This document shows, one piece after another, positions 34,142-43,865 of a stretch of 64,000 nucleotides of DNA; position 1 is the stretch's first letter, and the number at the start of each line of letters is the position of its first letter. A program made the translations under genes and the position numbers. Source of the DNA: Agathobaculum sp. NTUH-O15-33 (lineage in GTDB: Bacteria > Bacillota > Clostridia > Oscillospirales > Butyricicoccaceae); assembly GCF_033193315.1 (NCBI RefSeq), contig NZ_CP136187.1:1054001-1118000 (forward strand), given 5' to 3'. The notes beneath the pieces were generated by a model. That model saw only the letters and a list, made by a program, of their open reading frames with translations, was not told the DNA's origin and did no database searches.

Positions 34142-35814
34142 TTCAGATCAAAAAAGACCCGCGCGGCATCTGGCAGGAATACCAGCAGGGCGTACAGTAT
34201 AACGATTCGCTGAACTGGTATGAACAGGTGAAGAAGAACGAGAACTTCTTTATCGGCCGCCAGTGGGAAGGCGTGAAGGCCAAACGGCTTGCAAAGCCGC
34301 AATTCAACATTCTGCGCCGCGTGGTCAATTATTTTGTATCCACGGTGGTTTCGGACAATATCGCGGCGAATATTCGGCCGTTCATCTCTGAGGACAGCGA
34401 ACAAACCGCGATTTTTACGAAGATTATTTCCGCCGAATTTGACCGCATTTTTGAAATGTGCCAGATGAAAGACAAAAACCGCGTTTGGCTGCGCAATGCG
34501 GCGGTGCACGGCGATTCAACGGCGTATTTCTATTTCGACCCGGACGCGGAAAGCGGGCAGATCGCCGAAGGCCGGGTATGCTGTGAGATCATCGACACGA
34601 CCGAGATCATACCGGCAAACCCATATTCGACGGACATTCAAAAGCAACGCTATTTATTGCTGCTTTCCCGCCGCGAGGTGGAGGACGTGCGCGAAGAAGC
34701 GCGGGCAAACGGCGTGCCGGAGGATGCGCTATCAACGATACAGGCGGACGTGAACCAAGAGGATAAAACATCCGTTGGCCTGCCGGATACCGACCGCGTG
34801 ACCGTGGCAATAAAGCTTTGGAAGGAAAACGGCACGGTACACGCGCTGAAAACCACGCAAACCTGCATTATTATGCCGGAACGCGATACCGAGTACACGC
34901 TTTACCCTGTGGCTTTTCTGCAATGGGAGGCGGTGCGAAATCAATTTCATGGAGCGGGCGCAATCGCCGGAGAGATACCGAATCAAATCTTTATTAACAA
35001 GATGTATGCCTATACGATGGCCTGCTTGGAGCGGAACGCATTTCCCACGATCATTTACAGCAAAAAGGCGTTGCCGAAAGGACTTTCCGACGACCCTACA
35101 GAAATATACGGTGTGCCGGACGACCCGACAAAAGCGCTCTTTGTGCAAACCGGCGTGCAAAACATGTCTACACAGGTAGCGGAGTTTATCGACAAAACGA
35201 TCGCTTACACGCGGGACACAATGGGCGCGAGCGACGCGGCGTTAGGCAACATCAAGCCGGACAATACTTCCGCGATCGTGGCGGTACAAAAGGCAAGCGC
35301 GGCACCGCTGGAATTGCAGCGGATGGCGTTCTACCAATTTATTGAGGATTACGTGCGGGTGATCATCGATATCATTTCCACTGACTACGGTACGCGACAG
35401 GTCAGCTATACGGATGAAAACGGTGAAGAAGTCATAACCGACTTTGACTTTTCACAGCTCAAGGGCATGCATTTGCGCGTGAATATCGATATTGGCAGCG
35501 CGGCTATGTGGTCAGAAGTAAGCCAGATGCAGACGATCGACAACTTGTTCAACAAGCAAATCATTTCTGACCCGATTTTGTATTTGGAATCCTTACCGGA
35601 TGGTGTTTTGACGAACAAGGGCGATTTAATTGCCAACCTCAAGCAGCAGCGAGCCAAGGCGGAACAGCAAATGCAGATGCAGCAGGCCCAGCAAATGCAG
35701 CAGGGGGCAGCGGTGAACCCGGAAAACGTACTTGCACAGCTTTCGGAAGAGGAACGGGCGCAACTTGCCGAGCATCCCGAAATTGCCGAGCAGGTTTTGG
35801 GCGGTATGGCGTAG
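34138..35814 (+). CDS. portal protein (podovirus type)
   Basis: 558 residues. KNENFFIGRQWEGVK and RRVVNYFVSTVVSDN near the start resemble P22-like portals. The C-terminus is rich in Gln/Met (QMQMQQAQQMQQ), common in portal tails. Forms the dodecameric DNA gateway at one capsid vertex. Confidence 0.88.
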   Translation: MIQIKKDPRGIWQEYQQGVQYNDSLNWYEQVKKNENFFIGRQWEGVKAKRLAKPQFNILRRVVNYFVSTVVSDNIAANIRPFISEDSEQTAIFTKIISAEFDRIFEMCQMKDKNRVWLRNAAVHGDSTAYFYFDPDAESGQIAEGRVCCEIIDTTEIIPANPYSTDIQKQRYLLLLSRREVEDVREEARANGVPEDALSTIQADVNQEDKTSVGLPDTDRVTVAIKLWKENGTVHALKTTQTCIIMPERDTEYTLYPVAFLQWEAVRNQFHGAGAIAGEIPNQIFINKMYAYTMACLERNAFPTIIYSKKALPKGLSDDPTEIYGVPDDPTKALFVQTGVQNMSTQVAEFIDKTIAYTRDTMGASDAALGNIKPDNTSAIVAVQKASAAPLELQRMAFYQFIEDYVRVIIDIISTDYGTRQVSYTDENGEEVITDFDFSQLKGMHLRVNIDIGSAAMWSEVSQMQTIDNLFNKQIISDPILYLESLPDGVLTNKGDLIANLKQQRAKAEQQMQMQQAQQMQQGAAVNPENVLAQLSEEERAQLAEHPEIAEQVLGGMA

Positions 35815-35822
35815 TAAAAACA

Positions 35823-35922
35823 CCTTTCGGCGTTCTGACAAGCGGGTTTAGCCTGCCTGCTTGGTTTCACCTCCGGCAGGCGCGCCGCGCGAAACGGGGC
35901 GCGCTTGTCAGAGCGCCGAAGG
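35823..35922. repeat. long imperfect hairpin between portal and scaffold genes
   Basis: The arms CCTTTCGGCGTTCTGACAAG and (reverse complement) CTTGTCAGAGCGCCGAAGG pair over about 21 bp with one bulge and one mismatch, enclosing a further GCCTGCC / GGCAGGC stem. No T-run follows, so it is probably an mRNA structure that sets relative gene expression. Confidence 0.65.
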
Positions 35923-35946
35923 GCTGAAAGAAAAGGAGAAAGAAGC

Positions 35947-36906
35947 ATGAACAGAAACGAAACGGCAGGCGCGGAGGAACGCGCGCAAATCGGCATTCAG
36001 TTTTTCGCCGAGGGCGAGCCGGGCGGCATAGCCGACGCGGCCCCGATGGAAGGCGCGGGATTGGGCGGCGAGAGCGGCTCTGATGGCGACCGTGGAACGG
36101 AAGGCCCGGAGGGTATTCCCGGCGCGCCTTTGCCAGAAGGAATTGCGGCCGAATATGCGGCCGGCGACCCGTTAGAAGCTATTTTCGCGGGGGAGAGTGA
36201 CGGAGAAGACGCATTCGGCGCAGAAGAGAGCGACGACGGCGAGCCGGTAGAGCCACAGCCGCCCGTCGCAGAGGAACAAACTTTCGCGGTACAGATCGGC
36301 GGAGAAACCGTGCAAATGACCGCCGCGCAGATGGCCGAACAGCTTGCGGCCGCACAGCCGCCGAGCCAAGAACAATTACAAGCAATCGTGCAGCAGCAGC
36401 TTGTACAGAACCCGGCAATGCAACTGATCGAGCGCAAGGCGGCAAATTCCGGCATGACCGTGGAACAGTACGTTGCCGCGATGGAACAGCAGGAACGAAC
36501 CCGCGAGGTGCAGCAGATCATGCAGCAAACCGGGCTTTCGCAGGAAATGGCCAGCGAGCTGGCCGAAAGCCGCCGTTTCCGTCAGCAGATGGAAAACGAG
36601 CGGGCAGAACAAGCGGCACAGCAGCAGGCCAAAGAGACCCGGAACAGCATGTTCAGCAATTTTATGCAGTCATTCCCCGCCGTAAAGGCTGAAAACGTAC
36701 CGAGCGAAGTATGGCAAAGCGTTGAAAATGGCATGGATTTAACCGCGGCATATGCGCTGCATCGTGTGGGCGAGTTGAAACGAGAAAACGCGGCGCTCAA
36801 GCAAAACGCGCATGCGCGGCAAAAAAGCATTGGCTCGGCTTCCGGCGTTGAGCAGACGGGCGGACGCGACCCTGTGCTCGACGGGCTGAACGGTATTTCG
36901 TATTGA
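35947..36906 (+). CDS. scaffold-like protein
   Basis: 319 residues; ATG with AAAGGAGAAAG upstream. An acidic Gly/Glu/Ala-rich N-terminal half and a long Gln-rich coiled coil (about 130-250) precede the capsid gene, the standard place and composition for a scaffold that is removed during head maturation. Confidence 0.75.
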   Translation: MNRNETAGAEERAQIGIQFFAEGEPGGIADAAPMEGAGLGGESGSDGDRGTEGPEGIPGAPLPEGIAAEYAAGDPLEAIFAGESDGEDAFGAEESDDGEPVEPQPPVAEEQTFAVQIGGETVQMTAAQMAEQLAAAQPPSQEQLQAIVQQQLVQNPAMQLIERKAANSGMTVEQYVAAMEQQERTREVQQIMQQTGLSQEMASELAESRRFRQQMENERAEQAAQQQAKETRNSMFSNFMQSFPAVKAENVPSEVWQSVENGMDLTAAYALHRVGELKRENAALKQNAHARQKSIGSASGVEQTGGRDPVLDGLNGISY

Positions 36907-36960
36907 CCGGGGAAAAACTATATAAGTAAGAACACATAAAAGAAAGAGAGGAATTAAAAA

Positions 36961-38043
36961 ATGCCAACTATTAACCTACATGTGAAGTATGCACCGGCGC
37001 TGGAAGGCGTGTTCTCTAAGGGCAGTTTTGTAAAGGGGAACACGAATAACCACGTGGATTTTACGGGCGCGAAAACCGTGAAGATATCCACCCTTCAGAC
37101 GACAGAAATCAACGACTATAAGCGAAGCGGTACGAACCGATATGGTACGCCCGAAGAGATTGGCGAGGACGTACAGGAATTGACCATGACGCAGGATAAG
37201 TCTTTCACCGGCACGGTGGATAAAGGCAATGCATCCGATCAGGTGATAAAGAATAAGGCCGCGCTGTGGCTGCGCGAGGAAATTCGCGTCAAGGCAACAC
37301 CCAAGGCGGACAAGTACGCTTTGGGTCAGTACGTCAGATATGCGCATATCGCGACGGTCTCGGAAAAGCCGACCAAGACCAACATCATTGAAGAGATCGC
37401 TAACGCAACGGAATATTTGGACGACCACCTTGTACCGGAAAGCGATCGCGTGCTTTATGTCACGGCTGAAATGTACAAGCTGATTCGATTGGCACCGGAA
37501 TTCCTCGGTGTGGACAAGCTGGGAGAAGCGAGTCTTACCAAGGGCACGGTTGGCGAGTTGGGGCAGGGCATGAAGGTGATCAAGGTGCCTAGTTCCTACT
37601 TGCCTGCAAACTGCTATTTCCTTGTCACGCACAAGGAAAGCGTTATCTACCCGTACAAGCTGAACGAAAGCAAGGTACATACCGACCCGCCCGGCCTGTC
37701 CGGCGCTTTGGTCGAGGGGCGACAGTATTACGATGCGTTTGTCATGGCGGCCAAATGCGACGGCGTTTATGCGCTGGTCAAGGAATCGGAAAAGCTCGCC
37801 GCGCCGACGCTGGCGTGCGAAACGCCCGGCACGACACCGGTAACGATCACCTGCGAAGGTGCAAGCGAAATCCGGTACACGCTGGACGGAAGCGACCCGC
37901 GTTTCTCTGATAAGGCGGTTTCGGCGGCGACCATTCCGGCCGACAAGGTAGGCGCAGACGGAAAGCTCACGGTGCGCGCGGTGGCGTACGCGGATAATAA
38001 ATTTACTTCGGATATCGCAGAACAGACCTTTACCAAGGCGTAA
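36961..38043 (+). CDS. major capsid protein with C-terminal Ig-like domain
   Basis: 360 residues. Residues 1-275 form the shell protein (EINDYKRSGTNRYGTPEEI, YVTAEMYKLIRLAPEF). From about 278 the sequence is EIRYTLDGSDPRFS, a chitobiase-C-terminal-like Ig fold, likely displayed on the head surface to bind carbohydrate. Follows scaffold directly and has the strongest codon bias of the module. Confidence 0.82.
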   Translation: MPTINLHVKYAPALEGVFSKGSFVKGNTNNHVDFTGAKTVKISTLQTTEINDYKRSGTNRYGTPEEIGEDVQELTMTQDKSFTGTVDKGNASDQVIKNKAALWLREEIRVKATPKADKYALGQYVRYAHIATVSEKPTKTNIIEEIANATEYLDDHLVPESDRVLYVTAEMYKLIRLAPEFLGVDKLGEASLTKGTVGELGQGMKVIKVPSSYLPANCYFLVTHKESVIYPYKLNESKVHTDPPGLSGALVEGRQYYDAFVMAAKCDGVYALVKESEKLAAPTLACETPGTTPVTITCEGASEIRYTLDGSDPRFSDKAVSAATIPADKVGADGKLTVRAVAYADNKFTSDIAEQTFTKA

Positions 38044-38099
38044 CGGCTTGCGGGGCGGCAGCACGCCGCCCCGCGTTTTTTATTCAAGGAGGAACCCAC

Positions 38100-38501
38100 A
38101 TGGCGGAAGAAAAACGGACAGGAAACACGGTGAATGAAATCTACCAGACCGCGCTTTGCCTGATGTATGAGAACACCAAAAACACGAAGGACTACGACCC
38201 GTATTTATTCAGCGTAATCAATGTGCTGCTCGCTGAAAATTACGAGCTGAACAACACATACCGGGAAGCATACGGCATAAAACCGCTGGACGCAATGCCA
38301 TATGTGACAGAGAAAAGCGACACAGTGCCATATGAACCGGTATTTTGCAGGCAGATAATCCCCTATGGGATGGCTTCGCATTTCTTTGTTGATGATTCCA
38401 TGAACAAACACGCGGATTTTTACGCGCTGTACAATAATGCGCGCGTAGACGCGGAACGAGCGGTCATTACATCGTACCCCGCAGAGGATGAGGAGGAATA
38501 A
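38100..38501 (+). CDS. head-completion-type protein, 133 residues
   Basis: ATG after AAGGAGG. Acidic, helix-rich, with VNEIYQTALCLMYENTKN. By position between capsid and tail genes it is probably a head-tail adaptor; no sequence family recognised. Confidence 0.55.
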   Translation: MAEEKRTGNTVNEIYQTALCLMYENTKNTKDYDPYLFSVINVLLAENYELNNTYREAYGIKPLDAMPYVTEKSDTVPYEPVFCRQIIPYGMASHFFVDDSMNKHADFYALYNNARVDAERAVITSYPAEDEEE

Positions 38502-38504
38502 GAC

Positions 38505-40340
38505 GTGGGCCAAAAAATGAACATGCCCGCTTATGCCGATGAACCGATTTATGGATGGGCCTGCGAAGCGCTTTCGGGCGGGTTGAATCTCGCGGATTTG
38601 GAATACAAGTTAAGCGATAACCAATCTCCCAATGTGCTAAATATGTGGTACAAAAACCGGACGCTTTGTAAGCGAAACGGTCAGGCGTGGTATTCGGCGG
38701 CGCTGGGCGCTGATGTGCTCGCGGCCTATACGAAACTGTATAAGGGAATGTTCGTGGTACACGCGGGAACGAGAATTTTCACGGTGAGCCGTGACGGAAA
38801 AACGATCACCGAGCGTATGAACGGGTTGACGGCACAGGGAGGGTCGTTCCTGCTGTTTGCAAACAAGCTGTATTACCGCAACGGCGCGGAGTATGTCGTC
38901 TTTGACGGCAGCACCTGCGCGCGGGTCATGCCTACCGTGCCCAATGTGGTGATCAACCGTGCGCCGGATGGATCGAAGGGTGACGCAACAGACCCATATA
39001 ATTTGATGGGTGCAGGGTTTTCAAACACCTTCAACGGCGACGGAACCACGACGGTTTACCAGCTTACGGACACCGGACTTGACGCGGCCACAGTGACCGC
39101 AACCGTAGGAACCGCGCATTACACCGAGGGCGACGGGAATTTCTCCGTTGATCGCGCGGCGGGAAAGGTGACGTTCTCCACCGCGCCGGGCGCGGGGCAA
39201 AACAACGTGTGCATTACGGCTTACAAAACCGCGCAGGACGAAATAAATAGTATTCTGCATTGCAGATACGCGGCGACTTACGGCGGGCAGAACAACAGCC
39301 GTATTGTCATAGGCGGTAACGGTACAAGCACGTTCTTTATCTCGGAACCGCTCGACCCTGCATATTTCCCGGCAAACAATGATTTTACCGTAGCGAATAA
39401 CAGTGGCGATATTTACGGGTTCGGCGAGCAATACGACATTCTTTGTGTGTTCCTCGAACGGTCGATTTATGGGCTATCCTACGAATTCGCAGAGAGCAAG
39501 GGCATGTTCTCCACGGTATGCATTAACCCAAATGTGGGATGCGACATGCCGGGCAGTATTCAGCTTGTAGAAAACCGGCTTGTGTGGTGCAACAGCTATG
39601 CGGGCGTGCATACGCTGGTTTCGACACAGATCGAAAACGAACGCAATGTGCAGCCGATCAGCCGAAATATAAACGGCAATGTGGCGCGGCCGGGACTGTT
39701 ACAGGAGCAGGGGCTTGTAACGGCGATATCGTGCGATTTTGACGGGCGGTATTGGCTATGTGTCGGCGGGTATGCGTATGTGTGGGATTACGGCGTTTCT
39801 CCCTATAGTTATTCAGGAGACACGGACGCGGACGCGCTGCGCCTATCGTGGTGGCGGTTTGACAATATCGTAGGGCGAGCGCTATGCGAAGACGATGGAA
39901 CGCTTTATATATGGCGGCAAAACCGCATGGTGCGGTTCCAAAATGATTTTGAAGATTTCGGCGGCGCGATACATGGCATTTATCAAATGCCGTTACGAAA
40001 CTTTGGACAAAACGACTATTTGAAAACCGTTATAGAATGCTGGATAACCGTGCGCGCGGACACGGCAAGCCGCATACGGCTAAAGTACATTACGGAGAAC
40101 GACCCGAACGGTGAATATGATACGGAGGATATCATTGTACCAAGTAAGATGTGGAAGGGGTTTCTATGGAATGCGTTTCAGTGGACGGTGATCAACTTTG
40201 CAAAATCATTTCGCAGAAAGCCCAACAAGAAAAAAGTATTTTTATTCGGTATTTTGCTTGAAAACAACGAAGAAAGCCGCGATCTAAGTATTTCGGCTAT
40301 TACCATGACTTGGCGAAGCGCTAAGAAAATAAAATCATAG
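38505..40340 (+). CDS. tail tube/stabilisation protein (beta-propeller-like)
   Basis: 611 residues from a GTG after GAGGAGG. Repeated beta blades such as GRYWLCVGGYAYVWDYG and DDGTLYIWRQNRMVRF give a propeller-like pattern, as in podovirus tail stabilisation (P22 gp10-like) proteins. Inferred role from order: after head completion, before the fibre. Confidence 0.6.
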   Translation: MGQKMNMPAYADEPIYGWACEALSGGLNLADLEYKLSDNQSPNVLNMWYKNRTLCKRNGQAWYSAALGADVLAAYTKLYKGMFVVHAGTRIFTVSRDGKTITERMNGLTAQGGSFLLFANKLYYRNGAEYVVFDGSTCARVMPTVPNVVINRAPDGSKGDATDPYNLMGAGFSNTFNGDGTTTVYQLTDTGLDAATVTATVGTAHYTEGDGNFSVDRAAGKVTFSTAPGAGQNNVCITAYKTAQDEINSILHCRYAATYGGQNNSRIVIGGNGTSTFFISEPLDPAYFPANNDFTVANNSGDIYGFGEQYDILCVFLERSIYGLSYEFAESKGMFSTVCINPNVGCDMPGSIQLVENRLVWCNSYAGVHTLVSTQIENERNVQPISRNINGNVARPGLLQEQGLVTAISCDFDGRYWLCVGGYAYVWDYGVSPYSYSGDTDADALRLSWWRFDNIVGRALCEDDGTLYIWRQNRMVRFQNDFEDFGGAIHGIYQMPLRNFGQNDYLKTVIECWITVRADTASRIRLKYITENDPNGEYDTEDIIVPSKMWKGFLWNAFQWTVINFAKSFRRKPNKKKVFLFGILLENNEESRDLSISAITMTWRSAKKIKS

Positions 40341-40367
40341 AAGAATCATAGAAGGGAGAGCCTTTAC

Positions 40368-42839
40368 TTGAACAGGATGAATTTTGACCCGCAAAATGGG
40401 TTTGCCGATACGGTTGCATTCCCTGATCCGGCAAACGAAGAGGAAGTACGCGAACAGCTTATGCGGCCGTCAAAGCAGCTACAAGAATTTCTAAATCAGT
40501 ACTTGGTGCCGCTGCTTACCGGCGCGGGGGGCGCTGGCGAGATCGGCACGAGCGCCGGGAAAAGTGTACAGGTGGAATTAAACGAAACGGTACGATACGG
40601 TACGCAGGACGTGCGGTTTATCCGCGTAAATGCAGATCGGGTGCTTGAAACCTCGGCAGACGGGCAAGTTTGGCAGGCCACGGGTTCAAGCGGCCATATC
40701 ATTTTAGACAAATTCGGCAATGCGCTTGCACAGCGCGGCCGGATGCAGTTTGATAACTGCGAGGTATCCGACGATGGCACAAAGACCATTGTGCACGGCG
40801 TAAAGGGTGATAAAGGCGATAAGGGAGACACGGGAAACACTGGGCCGCAGGGCGTGCAAGGCGACAAGGGCGACAGGGGTTCCGCGATCGTGCCGCAAGT
40901 AGATATCAACGGCATTATGTCGTTCCGCGAGCAGGATACGGTGGAGCTTCCGCAGGCGGTCAATGTACGTGGCCCGCAAGGCCCGGCAGGCGTACAGGGC
41001 GCGCAGGGTGTGCCCGGCGCGGCGGGGCCGCAGGGCATACAGGGGCCGACCGGATTACAAGGGCCGAAGGGTACAACCGGCGAGAAAGGCGACCACGGCG
41101 AACGCGGACTGCAAGGCCCGCAAGGGCCGCAAGGCATACAAGGCAAGCAGGGCGAACCGGGTGTTACCGGCGCGGTAGGCCCAGCAGGGCCGCAGGGTTT
41201 GCAAGGCAGCCAAGGCGCGCAGGGCGCGCAGGGCATCCAAGGTGAACCGGGGCCGCAAGGCCCAGTAGGCCCGGCAGGCGCGCAGGGTGTACAAGGACAG
41301 ATCGGCCCAAAGGGAGACACGGGCGAGCCGGGACCGCAGGGTATTGTAGGCCCGGCTGGCGCGCAGGGCATTCAAGGGCCGATGGGGCCGCAGGGCCTAA
41401 AGGGCGACGACGGCGCAGACGGGCGGAGTTTTACCATTCGGGCTATTTACCCGACACTGGCGGCGCTGCAAATAGCGCATCCTACCGGCACGGGCGGCGA
41501 CGCTTACGCGATCGGCACGGCTGAAAACAACGTTATCTATATTTGGGATACAGATACGGCGGCATGGACATTGATTGGCGAGCTGCGCGGCCCACAAGGC
41601 CCGCAAGGCATTCAGGGAATACAAGGCCCGCAAGGGGATACCGGCCCGGCAGGTCCGGCAGGCGCGCAGGGGCCGAAGGGTGACACAGGCGATACCGGCC
41701 CGGCAGGCGCGCAGGGTGAAAAAGGCGGTCAGGGCGAACCCGGCCCACAGGGGCCAGCGGGGCCAGTTGGTCCGGCAGGGCCAGAGGGGTCGGAAGGGCC
41801 GCAGGGGCCAGCGGGTGCGACTGGCGAAACTGGCGCACAAGGGCCGCAGGGTATCCAAGGGCCGCAAGGGTTACAGGGGCCAGCGGGAAACACCGGCGCG
41901 AAAGGCGAACAGGGCGAAACCGGCCCGGAAGGGCCAGTGGGGCCGCAGGGGCCGCGCGGTGTGCAGGGCGAACAAGGCGTGCAAGGCCCGGCAGGCGCGA
42001 ACGGCAAAAGCGCATACCAAACGGCGGTTGAAGCGGGGTTCGCGGGAACGGAAACGGCGTTTAATACTGCAATGGCGAGCACGCCGGGACACCTTGACAG
42101 CCGCGAAAATCCGCACGGAGTTACAAAGGCGCAGGTTGGACTACCGAACGTGGAAAACCAAACGCCCGACCAGATCAGGCGCGGCGGCGGTAAGCATTTG
42201 GCCGGACAGGGTACGGCAAACGGCTATTCCTTCACCGGCGATTCTGGTGAGGATACCGGCATGTTCTCGGATTCGGATGGCGAGCTATATTTTTTGAAGA
42301 ATGGACAGAGATTTAGCTCGCAGGATTTTTTCACGCCGGATGGGTCGAAATCTGTTAACTACGCAAATAGTGCAGGAAACGCCAACCGGTTGATCGGCGC
42401 GGGTTGGAACTGGAGCGGACAAGGCGGCCAGCCGTCGTGGCTTTGGGGCGGTAATGATGGTCAAAACATGTATGTGTACAATCCAGCCAATTTCAGCGTC
42501 AACCATGCGAACACGGCGGGGAATGCGAATACAGTTGGCGGACATGATGTAGTTAGCGCATTAATAGCGGGAATGGGTATTCATTACGGGACTTATACAG
42601 GGAACGGGAGTTTAAATAGGCGAATCAGCCTTGCATATGATCTTTCTGCCGTACTGATTCTTACTGATTCAATTCACGGATTTGCGGCAAGAATCGGTGG
42701 AACCGACAATCACAATATTTTCTTAACTCACGCAGACGCTGATAAACGAAACTTTATTGTGAGCGAAAACTTTAATGAGTCAAATATATATTACTATTAT
42801 ATTGCAATAAGTTCCTACTTCAGTGAAAATATGAAATAA
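40368..42839 (+). CDS. collagen-like tail fibre
   Basis: 823 residues; TTG start with GGGAG upstream. After a virion-attachment region (1-140) come Gly-X-Y blocks at about 143-172, 201-350 and 406-545, dominated by GPQGPQG, GAQGIQG and GEPGPQG; a small beta domain ([15 protein letters not shown]) separates the last two. The C-terminal 280 residues hold the fibre motif [18 protein letters not shown] and an AT-richer tip, which probably recognises the host surface. The tip appears to have been acquired separately. Confidence 0.9.
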   Translation: MNRMNFDPQNGFADTVAFPDPANEEEVREQLMRPSKQLQEFLNQYLVPLLTGAGGAGEIGTSAGKSVQVELNETVRYGTQDVRFIRVNADRVLETSADGQVWQATGSSGHIILDKFGNALAQRGRMQFDNCEVSDDGTKTIVHGVKGDKGDKGDTGNTGPQGVQGDKGDRGSAIVPQVDINGIMSFREQDTVELPQAVNVRGPQGPAGVQGAQGVPGAAGPQGIQGPTGLQGPKGTTGEKGDHGERGLQGPQGPQGIQGKQGEPGVTGAVGPAGPQGLQGSQGAQGAQGIQGEPGPQGPVGPAGAQGVQGQIGPKGDTGEPGPQGIVGPAGAQGIQGPMGPQGLKGDDGADGRSFTIRAIYPTLAALQIAHPTGTGGDAYAIGTAENNVIYIWDTDTAAWTLIGELRGPQGPQGIQGIQGPQGDTGPAGPAGAQGPKGDTGDTGPAGAQGEKGGQGEPGPQGPAGPVGPAGPEGSEGPQGPAGATGETGAQGPQGIQGPQGLQGPAGNTGAKGEQGETGPEGPVGPQGPRGVQGEQGVQGPAGANGKSAYQTAVEAGFAGTETAFNTAMASTPGHLDSRENPHGVTKAQVGLPNVENQTPDQIRRGGGKHLAGQGTANGYSFTGDSGEDTGMFSDSDGELYFLKNGQRFSSQDFFTPDGSKSVNYANSAGNANRLIGAGWNWSGQGGQPSWLWGGNDGQNMYVYNPANFSVNHANTAGNANTVGGHDVVSALIAGMGIHYGTYTGNGSLNRRISLAYDLSAVLILTDSIHGFAARIGGTDNHNIFLTHADADKRNFIVSENFNESNIYYYYIAISSYFSENMK

Positions 42840-42856
42840 TTCGAGGTGTTAAATTT

Positions 42857-43465
42857 ATGACAACCATAATTCATAATGAAAACAAATGGATACAATCACA
42901 AAGTCACCGAGAACTCGGAGAAAATTGGGAAGGTGACGAATGGATCAGCGTTCCCGAAGAATTGGCAGCCAAAGCGTTTGAATATGCGCCGTGGTGCGAT
43001 CTTGTTATTGAAAACGGCGTGCTGGTAGATATTGTTCCCGTGGAGCGGCCGCTTGACGACGAACTCCGAGCGGACAAGCTCCGCGAATTGTCCAAAGCGT
43101 GCAACAATACGATAACGGCGGGCTGTGATGTCACCTTGATCGATGGCACCAAGGGGCACATCGCATTAACGTTGGAAGATCAAATGAATTTGTCCACGGC
43201 AAAAAGTGCGGTGGACGGCGGTGCAACACAGTATCCATACCACATCGATGGGCAGCTTTGCGGTGTTTTCGCGGCGGCTGATATCATTACCATGGCACAG
43301 GGCGCGATGGCGCACAAGCTGTATCATACGACGTATTACAACCATCTGGCCAAGTGGGTGCGCCGGTGCGAAACAGTGGCCGAACTGAATGTAATCACCT
43401 ACGGCACAGCGTTGCCAGATGATCTCGCGGAACATATGGCGGGGGTGCTGGGCAGCGGTGCGTAA
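42857..43465 (+). CDS. tail-associated protein (DUF4376-like)
   Basis: 202 residues; ATG after GAGGTG. The C-terminal half, from CDVTLIDGTKGHIALTLEDQ, resembles DUF4376, a domain found next to fibre genes and possibly a fibre-assembly helper. Confidence 0.65.
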   Translation: MTTIIHNENKWIQSQSHRELGENWEGDEWISVPEELAAKAFEYAPWCDLVIENGVLVDIVPVERPLDDELRADKLRELSKACNNTITAGCDVTLIDGTKGHIALTLEDQMNLSTAKSAVDGGATQYPYHIDGQLCGVFAAADIITMAQGAMAHKLYHTTYYNHLAKWVRRCETVAELNVITYGTALPDDLAEHMAGVLGSGA

Positions 43466-43862
43466 GGTACTATTACATATCCCGATTGCCTTAATAGGCG
43501 GGCTGTTGTACATGGGCGTGGAACTGCTTTGGCGTGGCCGGACGTACTGGTCTATGGGAGTGCTTGGCGGCGTGTGCTTCGCGCTGATTGGATTGCTGGA
43601 CGAATGGCAACACCGCCCGCCTTTGTGGGTGCAAATGATTGCGGGCGCGGTGATCGTCACGGCGTTAGAGTTGGCGGTTGGGCTGATCGTTAATGTGTGG
43701 TTAGGCTGGGCCGTGTGGGACTATTCGGACATGCCCGGCAACCTGATGGGGCAGGTGTGCCCGCAGTTTGCGGCGGCGTGGGTCGGGTTGTCGTGGGTTG
43801 CGATACAAACAGAAAATGTGATACACCGCATTGCGCGGTTTGTCAAAAGCAAAGGAGTGTAG
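43458..43862 (+). CDS. four-helix membrane protein (CmpB-like)
   Basis: 134 residues from the GTG at 43458 (GGGGGTG upstream). Four hydrophobic helices and WLGWAVWDYSDMPGNLMGQVC resemble PF06541-type membrane proteins. It overlaps the previous gene by 8 bp. Could assist release or form a second holin-like pore. Confidence 0.65.
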   Translation: MRKVLLHIPIALIGGLLYMGVELLWRGRTYWSMGVLGGVCFALIGLLDEWQHRPPLWVQMIAGAVIVTALELAVGLIVNVWLGWAVWDYSDMPGNLMGQVCPQFAAAWVGLSWVAIQTENVIHRIARFVKSKGV

Positions 43863-43865
43863 ATA

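Noticed and set aside
40797..42003. Dense short DNA repeats that could be taken for a CRISPR array or satellite
   Set aside because: The period is nine bases or multiples and translates to Gly-X-Y throughout; there are no equal repeats with unique spacers.
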